From Rothia aerolata (lineage in GTDB: Bacteria; Actinomycetota; Actinomycetes; Actinomycetales; Micrococcaceae), in NCBI RefSeq assembly GCF_014635585.1, contig NZ_BMDC01000001.1, positions 968,139 through 1,032,138 on the forward strand: a stretch of 64,000 bases of DNA. Reading direction: 5' to 3'. Positions 19,793-29,418 of this stretch are shown here, one piece after another (within the stretch, counting starts at the first letter, position 1; every line of letters starts with the position of its first letter). A program made the translations under genes and the position numbers. The notes under the pieces were generated by a model that was not told the DNA's origin, made no database searches, and saw only the letters and a program-made list of their open reading frames with translations.

Positions 19793-20074
19793 TTAGCGAC
19801 GCTTACCCTTACGGTCGTCCTTCACGTGGCCACGGAAAGTGCGGGTCGGTGCAAACTCGCCGAGCTTGTGGCCGACCATCGACTCAGTGATGAACACGGG
19901 TACGTGCTTGCGTCCGTCGTGCACTGCGATGGTGTGTCCGAGCATGTCGGGGATAATCATCGAGCGGCGGGACCAAGTCTTGATTACGTTCTTGGTGCCC
20001 TTCTCGTTCTGAGCTGCAACCTTCAGGAAAAGGTGCTGATCAACGAAAGGGCCCTTCTTCAAACTACGAGGCAT
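19793..20074 (-). CDS. rpsS: 30S ribosomal protein S19
   Basis: The 93-residue protein starts [12 protein letters not shown] and has [20 protein letters not shown], the S19 signature. It sits 12 bases after rplB. Confidence 0.97.
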   Translation of the reverse strand: MPRSLKKGPFVDQHLFLKVAAQNEKGTKNVIKTWSRRSMIIPDMLGHTIAVHDGRKHVPVFITESMVGHKLGEFAPTRTFRGHVKDDRKGKRR

Positions 20075-20086
20075 GTTTCAGGCTCC

Positions 20087-20923
20087 TTAGCGCTTCTTGC
20101 CAGTACGACGGCGACGAACAATGAGCTTGTCGCTTTCCTTGTTGGGGCGACGGGTACGACCCTCGGGCTTACCGTTGGGGTTAACCGGGTGGCGACCACC
20201 GGAGGTCTTACCTTCACCACCACCGTGGGGGTGATCAACGGGGTTCATGACGACACCGCGAACGGTCGGGCGGATGCCCTTCCAGCGGTTGCGACCAGCC
20301 TTACCCCAGTTGATGTTGGACTGCTCTGCGTTGCCAACGGAACCGACGGTTGCGCGGCAACGAACGTCAACGTTGCGGATTTCGCCGGAGGGCAGACGCA
20401 GCTGAGCGTACTTGCCTTCCTTAGCAACGAGCTGGATGGAAGCGCCTGCGGAGCGACCCATCTTAGCGCCGCCGCCGGGGCGAAGCTCTACAGCGTGAAT
20501 CACGGTACCAACAGGGATGTTACGCAGGGGCAGGTTGTTGCCGGGCTTGATATCCGCGGAAGGACCTGACTCGACGATGTCGCCCTGGTTCAGCTTGTTG
20601 GGAGCGATGATGTAACGCTTGGTGCCATCAACATAGTGCAGCAGTGCAATACGAGCGGTACGGTTGGGATCGTACTCGATGTGTGCAACGCGTGCGTTGA
20701 CGCCGTCCTTGTCGTGACGACGGAAGTCGATCAGACGGTACTGGCGCTTGTGGCCACCACCCTTGTGACGAGTGGTGATGCGGCCGGTGTTGTTACGGCC
20801 ACCGGTCTTGTGCAGCGGACGAAGCAGGGACTTCTCCGGGGTTGAACGAGTGACTTCGGTGAAGTCGGAAACGCTCGAACCGCGGCGACCCGGGGTCGTC
20901 GGCTTGTGTTTACGAATACCCAT
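20087..20923 (-). CDS. rplB: 50S ribosomal protein L2
   Basis: L2 is essential for subunit joining and the peptidyl transferase centre. The 278-residue protein contains the universally conserved histidine motif [12 protein letters not shown] near residue 230 and ends in a run of basic residues (RRRRTGKKR). It lies between rplW and rpsS. Confidence 0.97.
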   Translation of the reverse strand: MGIRKHKPTTPGRRGSSVSDFTEVTRSTPEKSLLRPLHKTGGRNNTGRITTRHKGGGHKRQYRLIDFRRHDKDGVNARVAHIEYDPNRTARIALLHYVDGTKRYIIAPNKLNQGDIVESGPSADIKPGNNLPLRNIPVGTVIHAVELRPGGGAKMGRSAGASIQLVAKEGKYAQLRLPSGEIRNVDVRCRATVGSVGNAEQSNINWGKAGRNRWKGIRPTVRGVVMNPVDHPHGGGEGKTSGGRHPVNPNGKPEGRTRRPNKESDKLIVRRRRTGKKR

Positions 20924-20962
20924 TTAGTATTTCTTTCCTTCGCTAAAGTGGTCTCCGGCTGC

Positions 20963-21268
20963 TTATGCTGCCGGACCGCCGAAGAGGTCGATGGTGCCTT
21001 CTTTGAGGGTCACAATCGCGCGCTTGGTGTTCTTACGAGCACCCCAACCGAAGCGGGTGCGCTTGCGCTTGCCCACGCGGTTTGCGGTGTTGACGGAAGC
21101 AACCTTGACATCGAAAATGCTTTCGATAGCCTGCTTGATTTCCAGCTTGTTGGAGCGGGGGTCAACGATGAAGGTGTACTTACCCTCGTCGAGCTGACCG
21201 TAGCTCTTTTCCGACACGACGGGAGCGATAATCACGTCGCGGGGATCCTTGTTGATAGAGACGCTCAT
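20963..21268 (-). CDS. rplW: 50S ribosomal protein L23
   Basis: L23 sits at the tunnel exit and docks trigger factor. The 101-residue protein contains [16 protein letters not shown] and the RRTRFG-type basic loop ([19 protein letters not shown]). It overlaps the rplD stop by one base. Confidence 0.97.
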   Translation of the reverse strand: MSVSINKDPRDVIIAPVVSEKSYGQLDEGKYTFIVDPRSNKLEIKQAIESIFDVKVASVNTANRVGKRKRTRFGWGARKNTKRAIVTLKEGTIDLFGGPAA

Positions 21269-21891
21269 TACTTAGCGGCCTCCTTCTTAGCCTTAGAAGC
21301 AACTGCGACGAATACGTCGTATGCATCCTTGGTGAAAACAACGTCATCGGAAACCAGAACATCGTAGGTGTTCAGCTGATCTGCGTAGATAACGTGGGTG
21401 TTTACCAGGTTGCGTGCTGACAGTGCAACAACGTCTTCCTTGCGATCGATAACAATCAGAACGTTCTTGCGGTCGGTCAGCGAAGCAAGTGATGCCTTTA
21501 CTGCCTTGGTGGAAGGCTTGGTGCCCTCAACCAGGTTCTCTACAACGTGAACGCGACCGTTACGGGCGCGGTCAGAGAGAGCGCCGCGCAGTGCAGCTGC
21601 AATCATCTTCTTGGGGGTACGCTGAGCGTAGTTACGCGGGGTCGGGCCGTGGACGACGCCACCACCGGTCATGTGGGGGGCGCGGATGGAGCCCTGACGT
21701 GCGCGGCCGGTGCCCTTCTGCTTGAAAGGCTTACGACCTGCGCCGGAAACTTCGCCGCGGTTCTTGGTCTTGTGGGTACCCTGGCGTGCTGCAGCGAGCT
21801 GAGCTACAACGACCTGGTGCAGCAGAGGCACGGATGCCTGTGCATCGAACAGGTCAGCAGGCAGGTCTACCTTGACAGTCTTGACAGCCAT
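21268..21891 (-). CDS. rplD: 50S ribosomal protein L4
   Basis: L4 lines the exit tunnel and in E. coli represses the S10 operon. The 207-residue protein has the tunnel-tip loop region [20 protein letters not shown], which looks wild type. It lies 5 bases after rplC. Leader control by L4 is possible, given the long S10 leader upstream of rpsJ, but was not demonstrated. Confidence 0.97.
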   Translation of the reverse strand: MAVKTVKVDLPADLFDAQASVPLLHQVVVAQLAAARQGTHKTKNRGEVSGAGRKPFKQKGTGRARQGSIRAPHMTGGGVVHGPTPRNYAQRTPKKMIAAALRGALSDRARNGRVHVVENLVEGTKPSTKAVKASLASLTDRKNVLIVIDRKEDVVALSARNLVNTHVIYADQLNTYDVLVSDDVVFTKDAYDVFVAVASKAKKEAAK

Positions 21892-21896
21892 TGTGA

Positions 21897-22553
21897 TTAG
21901 GCTCCCTTCACAGCGGTGCGAACCAGAACAACGCCGCCCTTAGAACCGGGGATTGCACCCTTGATCAGAAGAACGTTGTTTTCGGTATCTACACCCTGGA
22001 TAGTCAGGTTCAAAGTGGTGTGACGAGCTGCGCCCATACGGCCAGCCATACGCATACCCTTGAACACACGTGCGGGGTAGGATGCGCCACCGATGGAACC
22101 GGGCTTACGGTGGTTCTTGTGCTGACCGTGTGATGCGCCAACACCTGCGAAGCCGTGACGCTTCATTACACCTGCGAAGCCCTTACCCTTGGTCTTACCA
22201 ACTACGTCGACCTTCTGGCCTTCTTCGAAGAGCTCTACGCTCAGTTCCTGACCGAGGGAGTACTCTGCAGCATCAGAAGTGCGAATTTCGACGAGGTGAC
22301 GGCGGGGGGTTACACCAGCCTTCTCGAAGTGACCAGCCAGGGGCTTGGTTACCTTACGAGCTTCAATGGAACCGAAACCGATCTGGATAGCTTCGTAGCC
22401 ATCGGTTTCATTGTTGCGCAGCTGGGTGACGACGTTTGAATCAGCCTTGACAACGGTAACGGGCACAAACTTGCCGTTCTCGTCCCAGATCTGAGTCATG
22501 CCGAGCTTGGTGCCCAGCAGGCCCTTCACCTGGCGCTCATTTTTGTTAGTCAT
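21897..22553 (-). CDS. rplC: 50S ribosomal protein L3
   Basis: L3 begins 50S assembly and reaches towards the peptidyl transferase centre. The 218-residue protein has [16 protein letters not shown] and [20 protein letters not shown] with the methylatable glutamine region and the [11 protein letters not shown] loop. It follows rpsJ by 14 bases. Confidence 0.97.
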   Translation of the reverse strand: MTNKNERQVKGLLGTKLGMTQIWDENGKFVPVTVVKADSNVVTQLRNNETDGYEAIQIGFGSIEARKVTKPLAGHFEKAGVTPRRHLVEIRTSDAAEYSLGQELSVELFEEGQKVDVVGKTKGKGFAGVMKRHGFAGVGASHGQHKNHRKPGSIGGASYPARVFKGMRMAGRMGAARHTTLNLTIQGVDTENNVLLIKGAIPGSKGGVVLVRTAVKGA

Positions 22554-22567
22554 TTAGATGCGATCCT

Positions 22568-22876
22568 CTACAGCTTGATTTCGATGTTCACGTCTGCCGG
22601 AAGGTCAAGACGCATGAGGGCATCAACAGCCTTAGGGGTCGGATCAACGACGTCGATCAGACGCTTGTGCGTACGCATTTCGAAATGCTCGCGGCTGTCC
22701 TTGTCCTTGTGAGGCGAACGGATAACACAGTAAACGTTCTTTTCGGTGGGCAGCGGCACCGGGCCAACTACCGTCGCGCCTGCACGCGTAACTGTCTCAA
22801 CGATTTTCCGAGCTGAAGAATCAATGACCTCGTGGTCGTATGACTTCAGACGGATGCGGATTTTCTGTCCCGCCAT
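22568..22876 (-). CDS. rpsJ: 30S ribosomal protein S10
   Basis: S10 (also the NusE partner in antitermination) begins the S10 unit. The 102-residue protein starts [19 protein letters not shown] and has [20 protein letters not shown] divergent gap of about 480 bases lies upstream. Confidence 0.97.
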   Translation of the reverse strand: MAGQKIRIRLKSYDHEVIDSSARKIVETVTRAGATVVGPVPLPTEKNVYCVIRSPHKDKDSREHFEMRTHKRLIDVVDPTPKAVDALMRLDLPADVNIEIKL

Positions 22877-23355
22877 CTGTCGGACTCTCTTTCTTGTCTA
22901 CTTCCCTGTAACGGGGCTTTTGCCCCCTTTGTGTGGCGCTTAAGGTAAAGTTTTCGCACTGTGTGGTGCTACTGCTTTCGCGCCGCCTGTAACGAGCTGA
23001 ATCCGGATTTTTCCGGGTTCCTCAACCCGCCCAAGCACCGACCCCCGAACTCGGGCGTGTCGCGCTTAATAAGCGCAATTATCCCTTGATCTGTCGGAAC
23101 CGGGTCATATTTGGGTTTCTGTCTGCTTGATCAACCGGGTGTTGAAGCCGGGAATTTGGAGACAAAAACGCTTGAACAACGTGTTCTATTCTTACAGACG
23201 CCTTACCTGCACGCAACCTTTATTTTCTCAAAGTGCCTGGTTTCACAGGTTGAGTCCTCATTGAGGTATTTTTTGCTTCTCGATGGGCTAGATTTGAGAG
23301 GTAAAGATCAGCTTTTATGGTTCCCCTAAAAATTTATTGTGAGAGTATTTCGAGG
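22877..23355. promoter_or_regulatory. Divergent intergenic region: S10 leader and membrane-protein promoter
   Basis: This gap separates rpsJ (minus) from the large membrane protein gene (plus). It holds several short hairpins on the rpsJ side, among them a 15-base perfect inverted repeat GCGCTTAATAAGCGC and CCCGAACTCGGG. A weak promoter for rpsJ is possible with ACGCAA (23211-23216) as the complement of the -35 and TTCTTA (23189-23194) as the complement of the -10, 16 bases apart; that would give a leader of about 310 bases. No gene was found here. Confidence 0.4.
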
Positions 23356-26300
23356 ATGAGTATTCCCAGCCCCAATAACGCTGTTAAAACTCCGAAAGCG
23401 CCCACACGCAAAAGGTCATTTGAGAATTTTGCTCTCAATGTTCTTCTCTATGTCGGTGCCCTGCTCCTGGTAGGTGCAGCCGCTCTACTGGTGGCAACTG
23501 CTTCTTCGCCTGTTCTCAGTTTGGCTGCTTTGCTCTTGGGAACCATCCTTTTTTATGCTTCGGGTATTTCCACCTACCTGTGGGTTCCGAAGCTTAGGCT
23601 CGCTTCGTACTCGTTTACCGCAACGGGTATTGCGCTGATTCCTCTCACCGGCTTAGCCGTCTACCGGATGGTCTACCACGACGGCCCGGTGATCTGGTTA
23701 ATGACCTCGCTGGTAGGAACCGGTGCGATATTGTTGGGGACGGCGCTCATGCGGGTACGCGCGATGGCCTACCTCGTAATCACGTTTTTGGTTTCTGATA
23801 CGCTCTCTGCCACCAAAGTACTTAATTTACCCCTGATCTGGTATTTCATTGCGCTCTTGGCGCTGGCTACTGTGCTGGGACTGTTTTTGAGGGCTTTCCC
23901 CCGCTATCTTCCTACTCCCATCACACGGGGCTTTCTCGATGCCTCTCGGATTTTTGTACCGGTAACCTCCATCGCCGCGCTGACCTTGAACGCCCGCTTT
24001 GAGCTCTGGGAGCTGGCAGTTATTTTTGCCCTTGCCAGCATCTATAGCTGTGTCTTTTTGCGCAAACCGGTTGATCTCTGGATCTACCTGCAGTTTAGGC
24101 TGTACCCGCTCTTAGCCGTTTCTTTTGCTGCCCTGTATGTATTTGAAACCTCTAGGTACGAGCACCTTTCCTTCGTGGTCTTTGATGCGATTGCTGTGGT
24201 TCTGGCCCTCTCTGCCCTTGCCATTCTCTTTTTCAAGCTGTCGATTGAACCCATCAGTTATCTTCAAGACACCGGGGTGACACTGGCAGGATCTCTGGTC
24301 GCTACCTGCTGCGGAATTTTTGGGCATCTATTCTTCCTGGGCAGGTACGCAACACCTGAGACTTCTGCCCGGGGCAGTTTCTCCTACTTCTGGGCACTGC
24401 CTAAAAACGGGGAGGGCTTACTGTTACCTGCCTGGATTATTCCTGTGGTGCTCATCCTTGTTTTGGCCTGTGTAGCCGGTAAGCTACCTTTCAAGACGGC
24501 CCTCATACTGATTTCTACAGCAACTGTGCTCACCGGCCTACCGCTTCTCTACGCAGGTCTACCGTTTGTTCTCCTCAGCGCAGCTCTGGCCTTTTGGGTG
24601 CTCTCTCAGAAGAGCGCTGCCCTCCGCGCAGTCCTCCGAGTTCTTTCAATTTCTCTGGCCGTTCTAGCCTGCTTAATAGCGGTGTGGTTGAGTGTTCCAG
24701 CTCTAGACAGTGGCTACATAGCCCTTATCTTCGCCATCTGCGTTTCTGCCCTCGGCCTGTGGCAAGCTGTGGTTCTTTCGCGGGTACACTCTGTCGGCAA
24801 TACCCTATTTCCCCAGACGCTAGTCTGGATCCTTGTCACGGTGACCGGTTTTTCCACCATGCTGATCGCCTCTCGGCGGGAAAATATGGTGGGTGCTCTT
24901 GAGACCTTCGAATTCACGCTAATCTCCGCTGCGCTGACACTGGCCGTTGCCATTTACCTGTCGCTGACCATGATTGCGGTCTTTCTTCTTGCCCAGGCAC
25001 TCGTGCAAACAGAGGTGAGCGAGCACCCTCAAAAGCCTTTTGCTCAGACCCCGGCAGAACGACTGAGCAATATCTTTGTCGCCCACGGTAGCTGGCTAGT
25101 GGCGGTGGTGCTGAGTTTTGTCTTTGGCTTTAACCTCCTACTCAGCCTGGTTATTATCGGTCTTTTGGCAGTCCTTCATGTGGTTCTCCCCCGCCTCATC
25201 CCCGATATTCCGCTGATTTTCTGCAGCGTCTGTGCCCGGGTACTGTTTGTTATTGCAGCCCTTGACATTCTGGTTCAGCAGGATTTTTCAGAAGAAGTAC
25301 TCATCGATGCTTTGCTCACTATCGGTATTGTGCTCTCGCTCGCTTCTTGGTTCATGTATGATCGGGGCTCTGCCTCATCACGGTTCCCCCTCATCGAAAC
25401 TATTCTCGGTCTGGTTTTCCTCGGTTCCTCATTATTAATCTCGATTGGATCCTTTACCGTTGAAGCTGACCTTTCGGTGGTTTCCACCCTCTACATTGCA
25501 GTCACTCCCCTGCTACCTGCACTCCTCTGGTGGAAACGTAAAAAAGGGGCCTGTGATGCGTTTCTGGGCCTTGCATTAGCAAATGCCTTTATGCTGGGGG
25601 TGCCCTATCTTCTACGAGCAGCAGAGGCAGAACCCACCTTCCTGTTTAATTTCGAGATGGGGCTCATAGCTTTTGTGCTAGCCAAACTTCTTGCAGCCGG
25701 GTTTCCGCATTTTTATACGAAACCTCAGAATTCTAGGCAGCAGGCCTCGCTCTGGGGCAGGTTCAATACTCCGGGCATGATTCTTGCTCTGCTCCTCAGC
25801 TTGCTGATAGCCCTTCTTATCACCAACGCGTTTATCAATGACTGGTGGGCCGCCACCCAAATCATTATTCTCACCGCACTCTGGTGTATTCAGGTGCCAG
25901 CTTCCTTCAGAGCTCCCCTCGCTGTTATCGGAACTTTCCTCGCCATTATTCGGGTTATGGTGGCCGTCAGTGATTTCCCAGCGGGATTAGTGCTCTCCGA
26001 ATTTACTGTGCTGGTTCTGATTATCTCGGCTCTGGTTCCCCGTTCGTCCAAGCCCCGGGGGCGGAAACAGGCGGTTCCTTACCTCTGGTGGGCTTTCGCG
26101 GTACAGGCGCTGACTACCCTCTGGTTTGTACCGGCAAGCTACATCTATAGCTGGGTTTCCATTGCTTTCTTCATTACCGTCTCGGTTGTACTCGTTGCTT
26201 CCAGTAGCTACGCCCTCAACAAAACGCTGATTATTTCCAGCGCCGTTCTCATCACGGTCCAGGTGCTCTGGTTACTCGGCAGCCTGAACGCAATTACTCT

Positions 26301-26535
26301 CTTTATTTTGGGTGCAATTCTTATTGGCCTGGTAATTTGGCGACTGCTCTCAAGATCAGATGATGAGCCAGCAAATTCAGCAGTTTTTGCCCGGCCCTCA
26401 ACTGACGCTTCACCGGTTATTCCCTGGGCTAAAACGTCTTCTGAACAGGTAAAACAACAAGCCGCCACTACCGAATACGGCTACTACCCCAGCCAGCACA
26501 AACAGGGTAGGGGTAGCAGCCGTCCGACTGAATAA
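23356..26535 (+). CDS. Large polytopic membrane protein of unknown function
   Basis: The 1059-residue protein is almost entirely hydrophobic, with well over twenty membrane-spanning segments starting near residue 25 and running to about 1010. A basic N-terminus (KTPKAPTRKRSFENFALNVLLY) and a hydrophilic C-terminal tail of about 60 residues flank them. The arrangement resembles the actinobacterial membrane proteins annotated as 'SCO7613 C-terminal domain-containing', but no catalytic motif is visible and I assign no function. I prefer the ATG at 23356 because a GAGAG precedes it; an in-frame ATG at 23317 has no ribosome-binding site. It is one of only two clear plus-strand genes and converges on the next gene with 10 bases between stop codons. 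Confidence 0.85.
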   Translation: MSIPSPNNAVKTPKAPTRKRSFENFALNVLLYVGALLLVGAAALLVATASSPVLSLAALLLGTILFYASGISTYLWVPKLRLASYSFTATGIALIPLTGLAVYRMVYHDGPVIWLMTSLVGTGAILLGTALMRVRAMAYLVITFLVSDTLSATKVLNLPLIWYFIALLALATVLGLFLRAFPRYLPTPITRGFLDASRIFVPVTSIAALTLNARFELWELAVIFALASIYSCVFLRKPVDLWIYLQFRLYPLLAVSFAALYVFETSRYEHLSFVVFDAIAVVLALSALAILFFKLSIEPISYLQDTGVTLAGSLVATCCGIFGHLFFLGRYATPETSARGSFSYFWALPKNGEGLLLPAWIIPVVLILVLACVAGKLPFKTALILISTATVLTGLPLLYAGLPFVLLSAALAFWVLSQKSAALRAVLRVLSISLAVLACLIAVWLSVPALDSGYIALIFAICVSALGLWQAVVLSRVHSVGNTLFPQTLVWILVTVTGFSTMLIASRRENMVGALETFEFTLISAALTLAVAIYLSLTMIAVFLLAQALVQTEVSEHPQKPFAQTPAERLSNIFVAHGSWLVAVVLSFVFGFNLLLSLVIIGLLAVLHVVLPRLIPDIPLIFCSVCARVLFVIAALDILVQQDFSEEVLIDALLTIGIVLSLASWFMYDRGSASSRFPLIETILGLVFLGSSLLISIGSFTVEADLSVVSTLYIAVTPLLPALLWWKRKKGACDAFLGLALANAFMLGVPYLLRAAEAEPTFLFNFEMGLIAFVLAKLLAAGFPHFYTKPQNSRQQASLWGRFNTPGMILALLLSLLIALLITNAFINDWWAATQIIILTALWCIQVPASFRAPLAVIGTFLAIIRVMVAVSDFPAGLVLSEFTVLVLIISALVPRSSKPRGRKQAVPYLWWAFAVQALTTLWFVPASYIYSWVSIAFFITVSVVLVASSSYALNKTLIISSAVLITVQVLWLLGSLNAITLFILGAILIGLVIWRLLSRSDDEPANSAVFARPSTDASPVIPWAKTSSEQVKQQAATTEYGYYPSQHKQGRGSSRPTE

Positions 26536-26545
26536 ATACTAGTTT

Positions 26546-27190
26546 TTACCAGTAGTAGGCAAATCCTTTGACAGTACCCAGCCGACTAGCGGCGTCGTCC
26601 TGACCGTCTACACTAGCGGTCAGCAACACCTCATAATCGACGTTAGCGAAGGGGTAGTTCACGTAGTACTTGAGCGGAAGCTCAACCCTCTCCCCCGGCT
26701 GCACGGTACCCGCGTATCTCCAGGTGAATACTCCACCGCCGTTTGAATTTTTGCTGTGGGTATCAACCACGGTGAAACCTTCACGACCGTTAGAGGTCGC
26801 CCTCGTAGCATCGGTTCCAGCCGAAGATTTTGCGTCGGTTCCTAGATCCCTCATCTGCAGGGAGAAGGTGCCGCTGATTCCCGAAACGGGGGAAGTTCCC
26901 TTATTGGTCAGCACAAGATTCTGAGGAAGGCAGCCGTAGCCCAGCTCCTTGTCGCCCACCTGGTCTCCGTTCTGACCGTTGTAAATGGCCAGGGTGTAGT
27001 TCGGCTCATAAGAGTCCCAATTAATGGGTGGGTCCGCCACCTCGATGGAGATTCCGCCGGCCTCCCCAGCAAAGACCACATCAGCAAATGCCGGGGTTAT
27101 TGCTGGGAGCAAAGCCGCGGGCAGCGCACAAGCGGAGGCCAGCAAAGCCTGACGTCGTGTTACCTGAACTTTCTTCATGTCGTGAATCAT
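26546..27190 (-). CDS. Secreted protein with Tat-like signal, partner of the cholesterol oxidase operon
   Basis: The 214-residue protein starts with a twin-arginine type signal (TRRQALLA, arginines at 12-13, hydrophobic stretch to about 33, probable cleavage after Ala36 in AFA). The mature part looks like a beta-rich domain without recognisable catalytic motifs; I do not know its function. The start at 27190 has a strong GGGGAAAG; a second ATG at 27178 lies four codons in. It begins 11 bases after the cholesterol oxidase stop codon, so the two are surely co-transcribed. It may be an export or stability partner for that enzyme (inference). Confidence 0.8.
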   Translation of the reverse strand: MIHDMKKVQVTRRQALLASACALPAALLPAITPAFADVVFAGEAGGISIEVADPPINWDSYEPNYTLAIYNGQNGDQVGDKELGYGCLPQNLVLTNKGTSPVSGISGTFSLQMRDLGTDAKSSAGTDATRATSNGREGFTVVDTHSKNSNGGGVFTWRYAGTVQPGERVELPLKYYVNYPFANVDYEVLLTASVDGQDDAASRLGTVKGFAYYW

Positions 27191-27201
27191 CAGCTTTCCC
27201 C

Positions 27202-28695
27202 TTACCCAAACTTTCTAGCGCTAATGAGCTTATCGATATTGCGCTCAGCAAGCGCAGTAATGGTCACAAACGGGTTCACACCGATTCGACCAGGAATAAG
27301 CGAACCATCCATCACAAAGAGATTCGGCACGCCCTTTACCTCACCGTTGAGATCGGTAGCTTCACCAATAATCATTCCGCCCAGTGGGTGGTAGCTGAAG
27401 TAGTCCGAGAATGCCTTGTTGTCTTCGAAGAGATCCGAACGGTTGCTGGTTCCCCTATTAGCAGCGTTCATTTTCTCCATAAAAGCCTTAGCCGCTGCCA
27501 CCGAGGGAGCCGACATTTGCTGGGTCCAGTTCAGTCCCACCGACTGGTCTGCCCCGTTCCAGGTAAATTCACCCAGGGTCGGGTTCTCTGTAATCGCCAG
27601 GTAGAGGCCGGTTTTTAGCTCTATACCGGCGGGGAAAGGAGCGATCTCAGCAAAGACCGAATTGGGCGAATCATCCCAGTTTGTCACGCCCATAGCAGGT
27701 ATTCCTGCCTGGTAAACGCCGGTAGCAGTGCCCATATTGCGGGCCACCATCACGTTTCCGTTCGGGCCCCAGCGTTTACCGGTTTCATTGGGAAGATTTT
27801 TGATAGTGCCGGTATTCTTCGCTCGAACCAGCAGTTTGCTCGTGCCGATACTACCCGCCGCCATAATCAGGCGGTCGTAGGTAAGCTCTTCATTTTTCAA
27901 GACCCTACCATCGAAGTCGATAGTTTTGGTTTTGAGGGTAAAGGTATTATCTGGGTTCTGGGTGATGCTCAGAACTTCGGTCAGCGGTTTAAGATGCACC
28001 TTTCCGGTGGCTTTAGCCTTTGCCCAGTAGGTCTTGGGAAGGGTTTTCTTACCGTGGTCATTGCCAAAGATCACCTGACCATTCAGGGCTGAGCGCTCAA
28101 CGTTATTGAAGCTCTCTTGGCGCATGTAGTCCCAGTCGTAGACATTCGGTACAAAGGCAGTCTGAAAGCCTGCCTTAACGGCCTGGTTAGCTGCCACTCG
28201 AGCGAAGTTGTAGTATTTAGAGGCGCCGATTATGTCTCTCGGTGGTTCAGCGACGCCCAAGGTGTCATTTGCCCGGGGAAAATACTTGGCGAACATTTCA
28301 CCGGCGTCAATCTGCGGCAGGATTTTTCTAAAGTAGGACTGCCGGGGAACAACCGCCATGCCTCCGTTCACCAACGAGCCGCCGCCAACGCCGTGCCCCA
28401 GGTAAACATTCATAAAGCCGAAGTTTTCCACGTCTAAAACTCCGGCGCCCCAACCGATATTTTTATCAATCAGGGGAATATCGAATAGACGCCCAAACGG
28501 CATCTGGGTCTTGGTCTTAAACCACATTGACCGCTCGTTGGGAGCTGTCATCTTGGTAAAGACGAGCCCGTTTTTCTTAGGCATGGTCTCCCAGTCCACA
28601 CCCATTTCAATGACGTCGACGTCATATCCCTGTTCTGCCAGGCGGAGAGCCGCAACAGCGCCTCCATAGCCTGAGCCTATGATTCCAATATTCAT
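27202..28695 (-). CDS. choA: Cholesterol oxidase (GMC flavoprotein)
   Basis: The 497-residue protein closely resembles the class I Streptomyces/Rhodococcus cholesterol oxidases that oxidise and isomerise cholesterol to cholest-4-en-3-one using O2. It has the FAD dinucleotide motif GSGYGG (residues 7-12), SVFAEIAPFPAG with the isomerisation base Glu350, YHPLGG with His436 and GVNPFVTITALAERN with Asn474, matching the known catalytic trio E361/H447/N485. The start at 28695 has AAAGGA; an upstream in-frame start adds 18 residues with no signal features. Unlike secreted homologues, this protein begins directly at the Rossmann fold with no signal peptide. Specificity for other 3-beta-hydroxysteroids cannot be excluded. 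Confidence 0.88.
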   Translation of the reverse strand: MNIGIIGSGYGGAVAALRLAEQGYDVDVIEMGVDWETMPKKNGLVFTKMTAPNERSMWFKTKTQMPFGRLFDIPLIDKNIGWGAGVLDVENFGFMNVYLGHGVGGGSLVNGGMAVVPRQSYFRKILPQIDAGEMFAKYFPRANDTLGVAEPPRDIIGASKYYNFARVAANQAVKAGFQTAFVPNVYDWDYMRQESFNNVERSALNGQVIFGNDHGKKTLPKTYWAKAKATGKVHLKPLTEVLSITQNPDNTFTLKTKTIDFDGRVLKNEELTYDRLIMAAGSIGTSKLLVRAKNTGTIKNLPNETGKRWGPNGNVMVARNMGTATGVYQAGIPAMGVTNWDDSPNSVFAEIAPFPAGIELKTGLYLAITENPTLGEFTWNGADQSVGLNWTQQMSAPSVAAAKAFMEKMNAANRGTSNRSDLFEDNKAFSDYFSYHPLGGMIIGEATDLNGEVKGVPNLFVMDGSLIPGRIGVNPFVTITALAERNIDKLISARKFG

Positions 28696-28754
28696 TTTTG
28701 TGGTTCCTTTGTGATTCATGCCACCCGAATAAGGTGACACTAACATCATAAATG

Positions 28755-28822
28755 CTCAGGAGCCGGCTTCTGTGCAAAGAACCGGTAGATAAACGGCCTT
28801 TTGTCCAGAATCCGGCTCCTGA
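28755..28822. repeat. Inverted repeat upstream of choA
   Basis: CTCAGGAGCCGG (28755-28766) and CCGGCTCCTGAG (28811-28822) form a perfect 12-bp stem with a 44-base loop. The CCGGCTCCTGAG motif recurs near 2938 and 29384, and a variant occurs in the narK terminator. Confidence 0.7.
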
Positions 28823-28987
28823 GTAGCGGAAACTCTGGGTTATAGGCAGAAAAGTATGTCCCCAACACCCCAAACCCAGCACCTGCGATATGGAGCATTC
28901 CTGGATTACCTGCGGAAACAAACTCCCGTACACCTAGATTCCTGTAGATAGACCTAAGGTACAAGCAAAGCCCGGTTGAAAGGCCAA

Positions 28988-29049
28988 AGGTACACCTGTA
29001 TTCCCTGGGTACACGTCTAGACGTGTACCCAGGGAATACAGGTGTACCT
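28988..29049. repeat. 62-bp perfect palindrome (element A2)
   Basis: Perfectly self-complementary around 29018/29019 with the same CTAG centre as copy 1. Relative to 2640-2697, one arm changes CAT to CGT and the other ATG to ACG, so complementarity is kept. Confidence 0.95.
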
Positions 29050-29195
29050 ACGCCAGCCCGACAAGAAGAAACGTGTACTTTACCTATCGAGCTTCAGCGA
29101 GAGGCCATTTTTATACCAAAAATCGGAGAAAAACGGTCTAAAAATGGCCGCTCGGCGATCATGGCAGCATGTGCAGTTGCCACTGTCTCATTGAG

Positions 29196-29254
29196 TCGCC
29201 GTTTCAGCGACGTTTCGCCGGTCACGAACCGGCGAAACGTCGCTGAAACGGCGA
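29196..29254. repeat. 27-bp perfect hairpin in element A2
   Basis: 29196-29222 pairs with 29228-29254 with no mismatch around a 5-base loop. The corresponding hairpin in copy 1 has only 8 bp; the extra 19 bases per arm are exactly complementary. Confidence 0.93.
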
Positions 29255-29418
29255 TATGCAACCGAAGCGGCGACTCAGTACATTGGCCCCATTCTCGATA
29301 AACGCCCAACACGTTAGTGAACCGCTTTTCTGCCACTTTCTCAGGTGAGGCACCCCGGGCTAGACACGCTTTTCTGCCTATAACCCGGCTCCTGAGCAGG
29401 GGAAGCTCAGCCTTAAAC

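Larger units (their letters stand above)
28971..29316. repeat. Intergenic repeat element A, copy 2
   Basis: Second copy of the element at 2621-2924, in the same orientation. It keeps the palindrome, the conserved block ending in TATCGAGCTTC, a stem GGCCATTTTTA/TAAAAATGGCC (29103-29113 with 29139-29149) and the closing GCGACTCAGTAC, but is longer because its third hairpin (29196-29254) has expanded. It lies downstream of the tuf terminator and upstream of choA. No gene is visible in 28696-29490. Confidence 0.85.
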
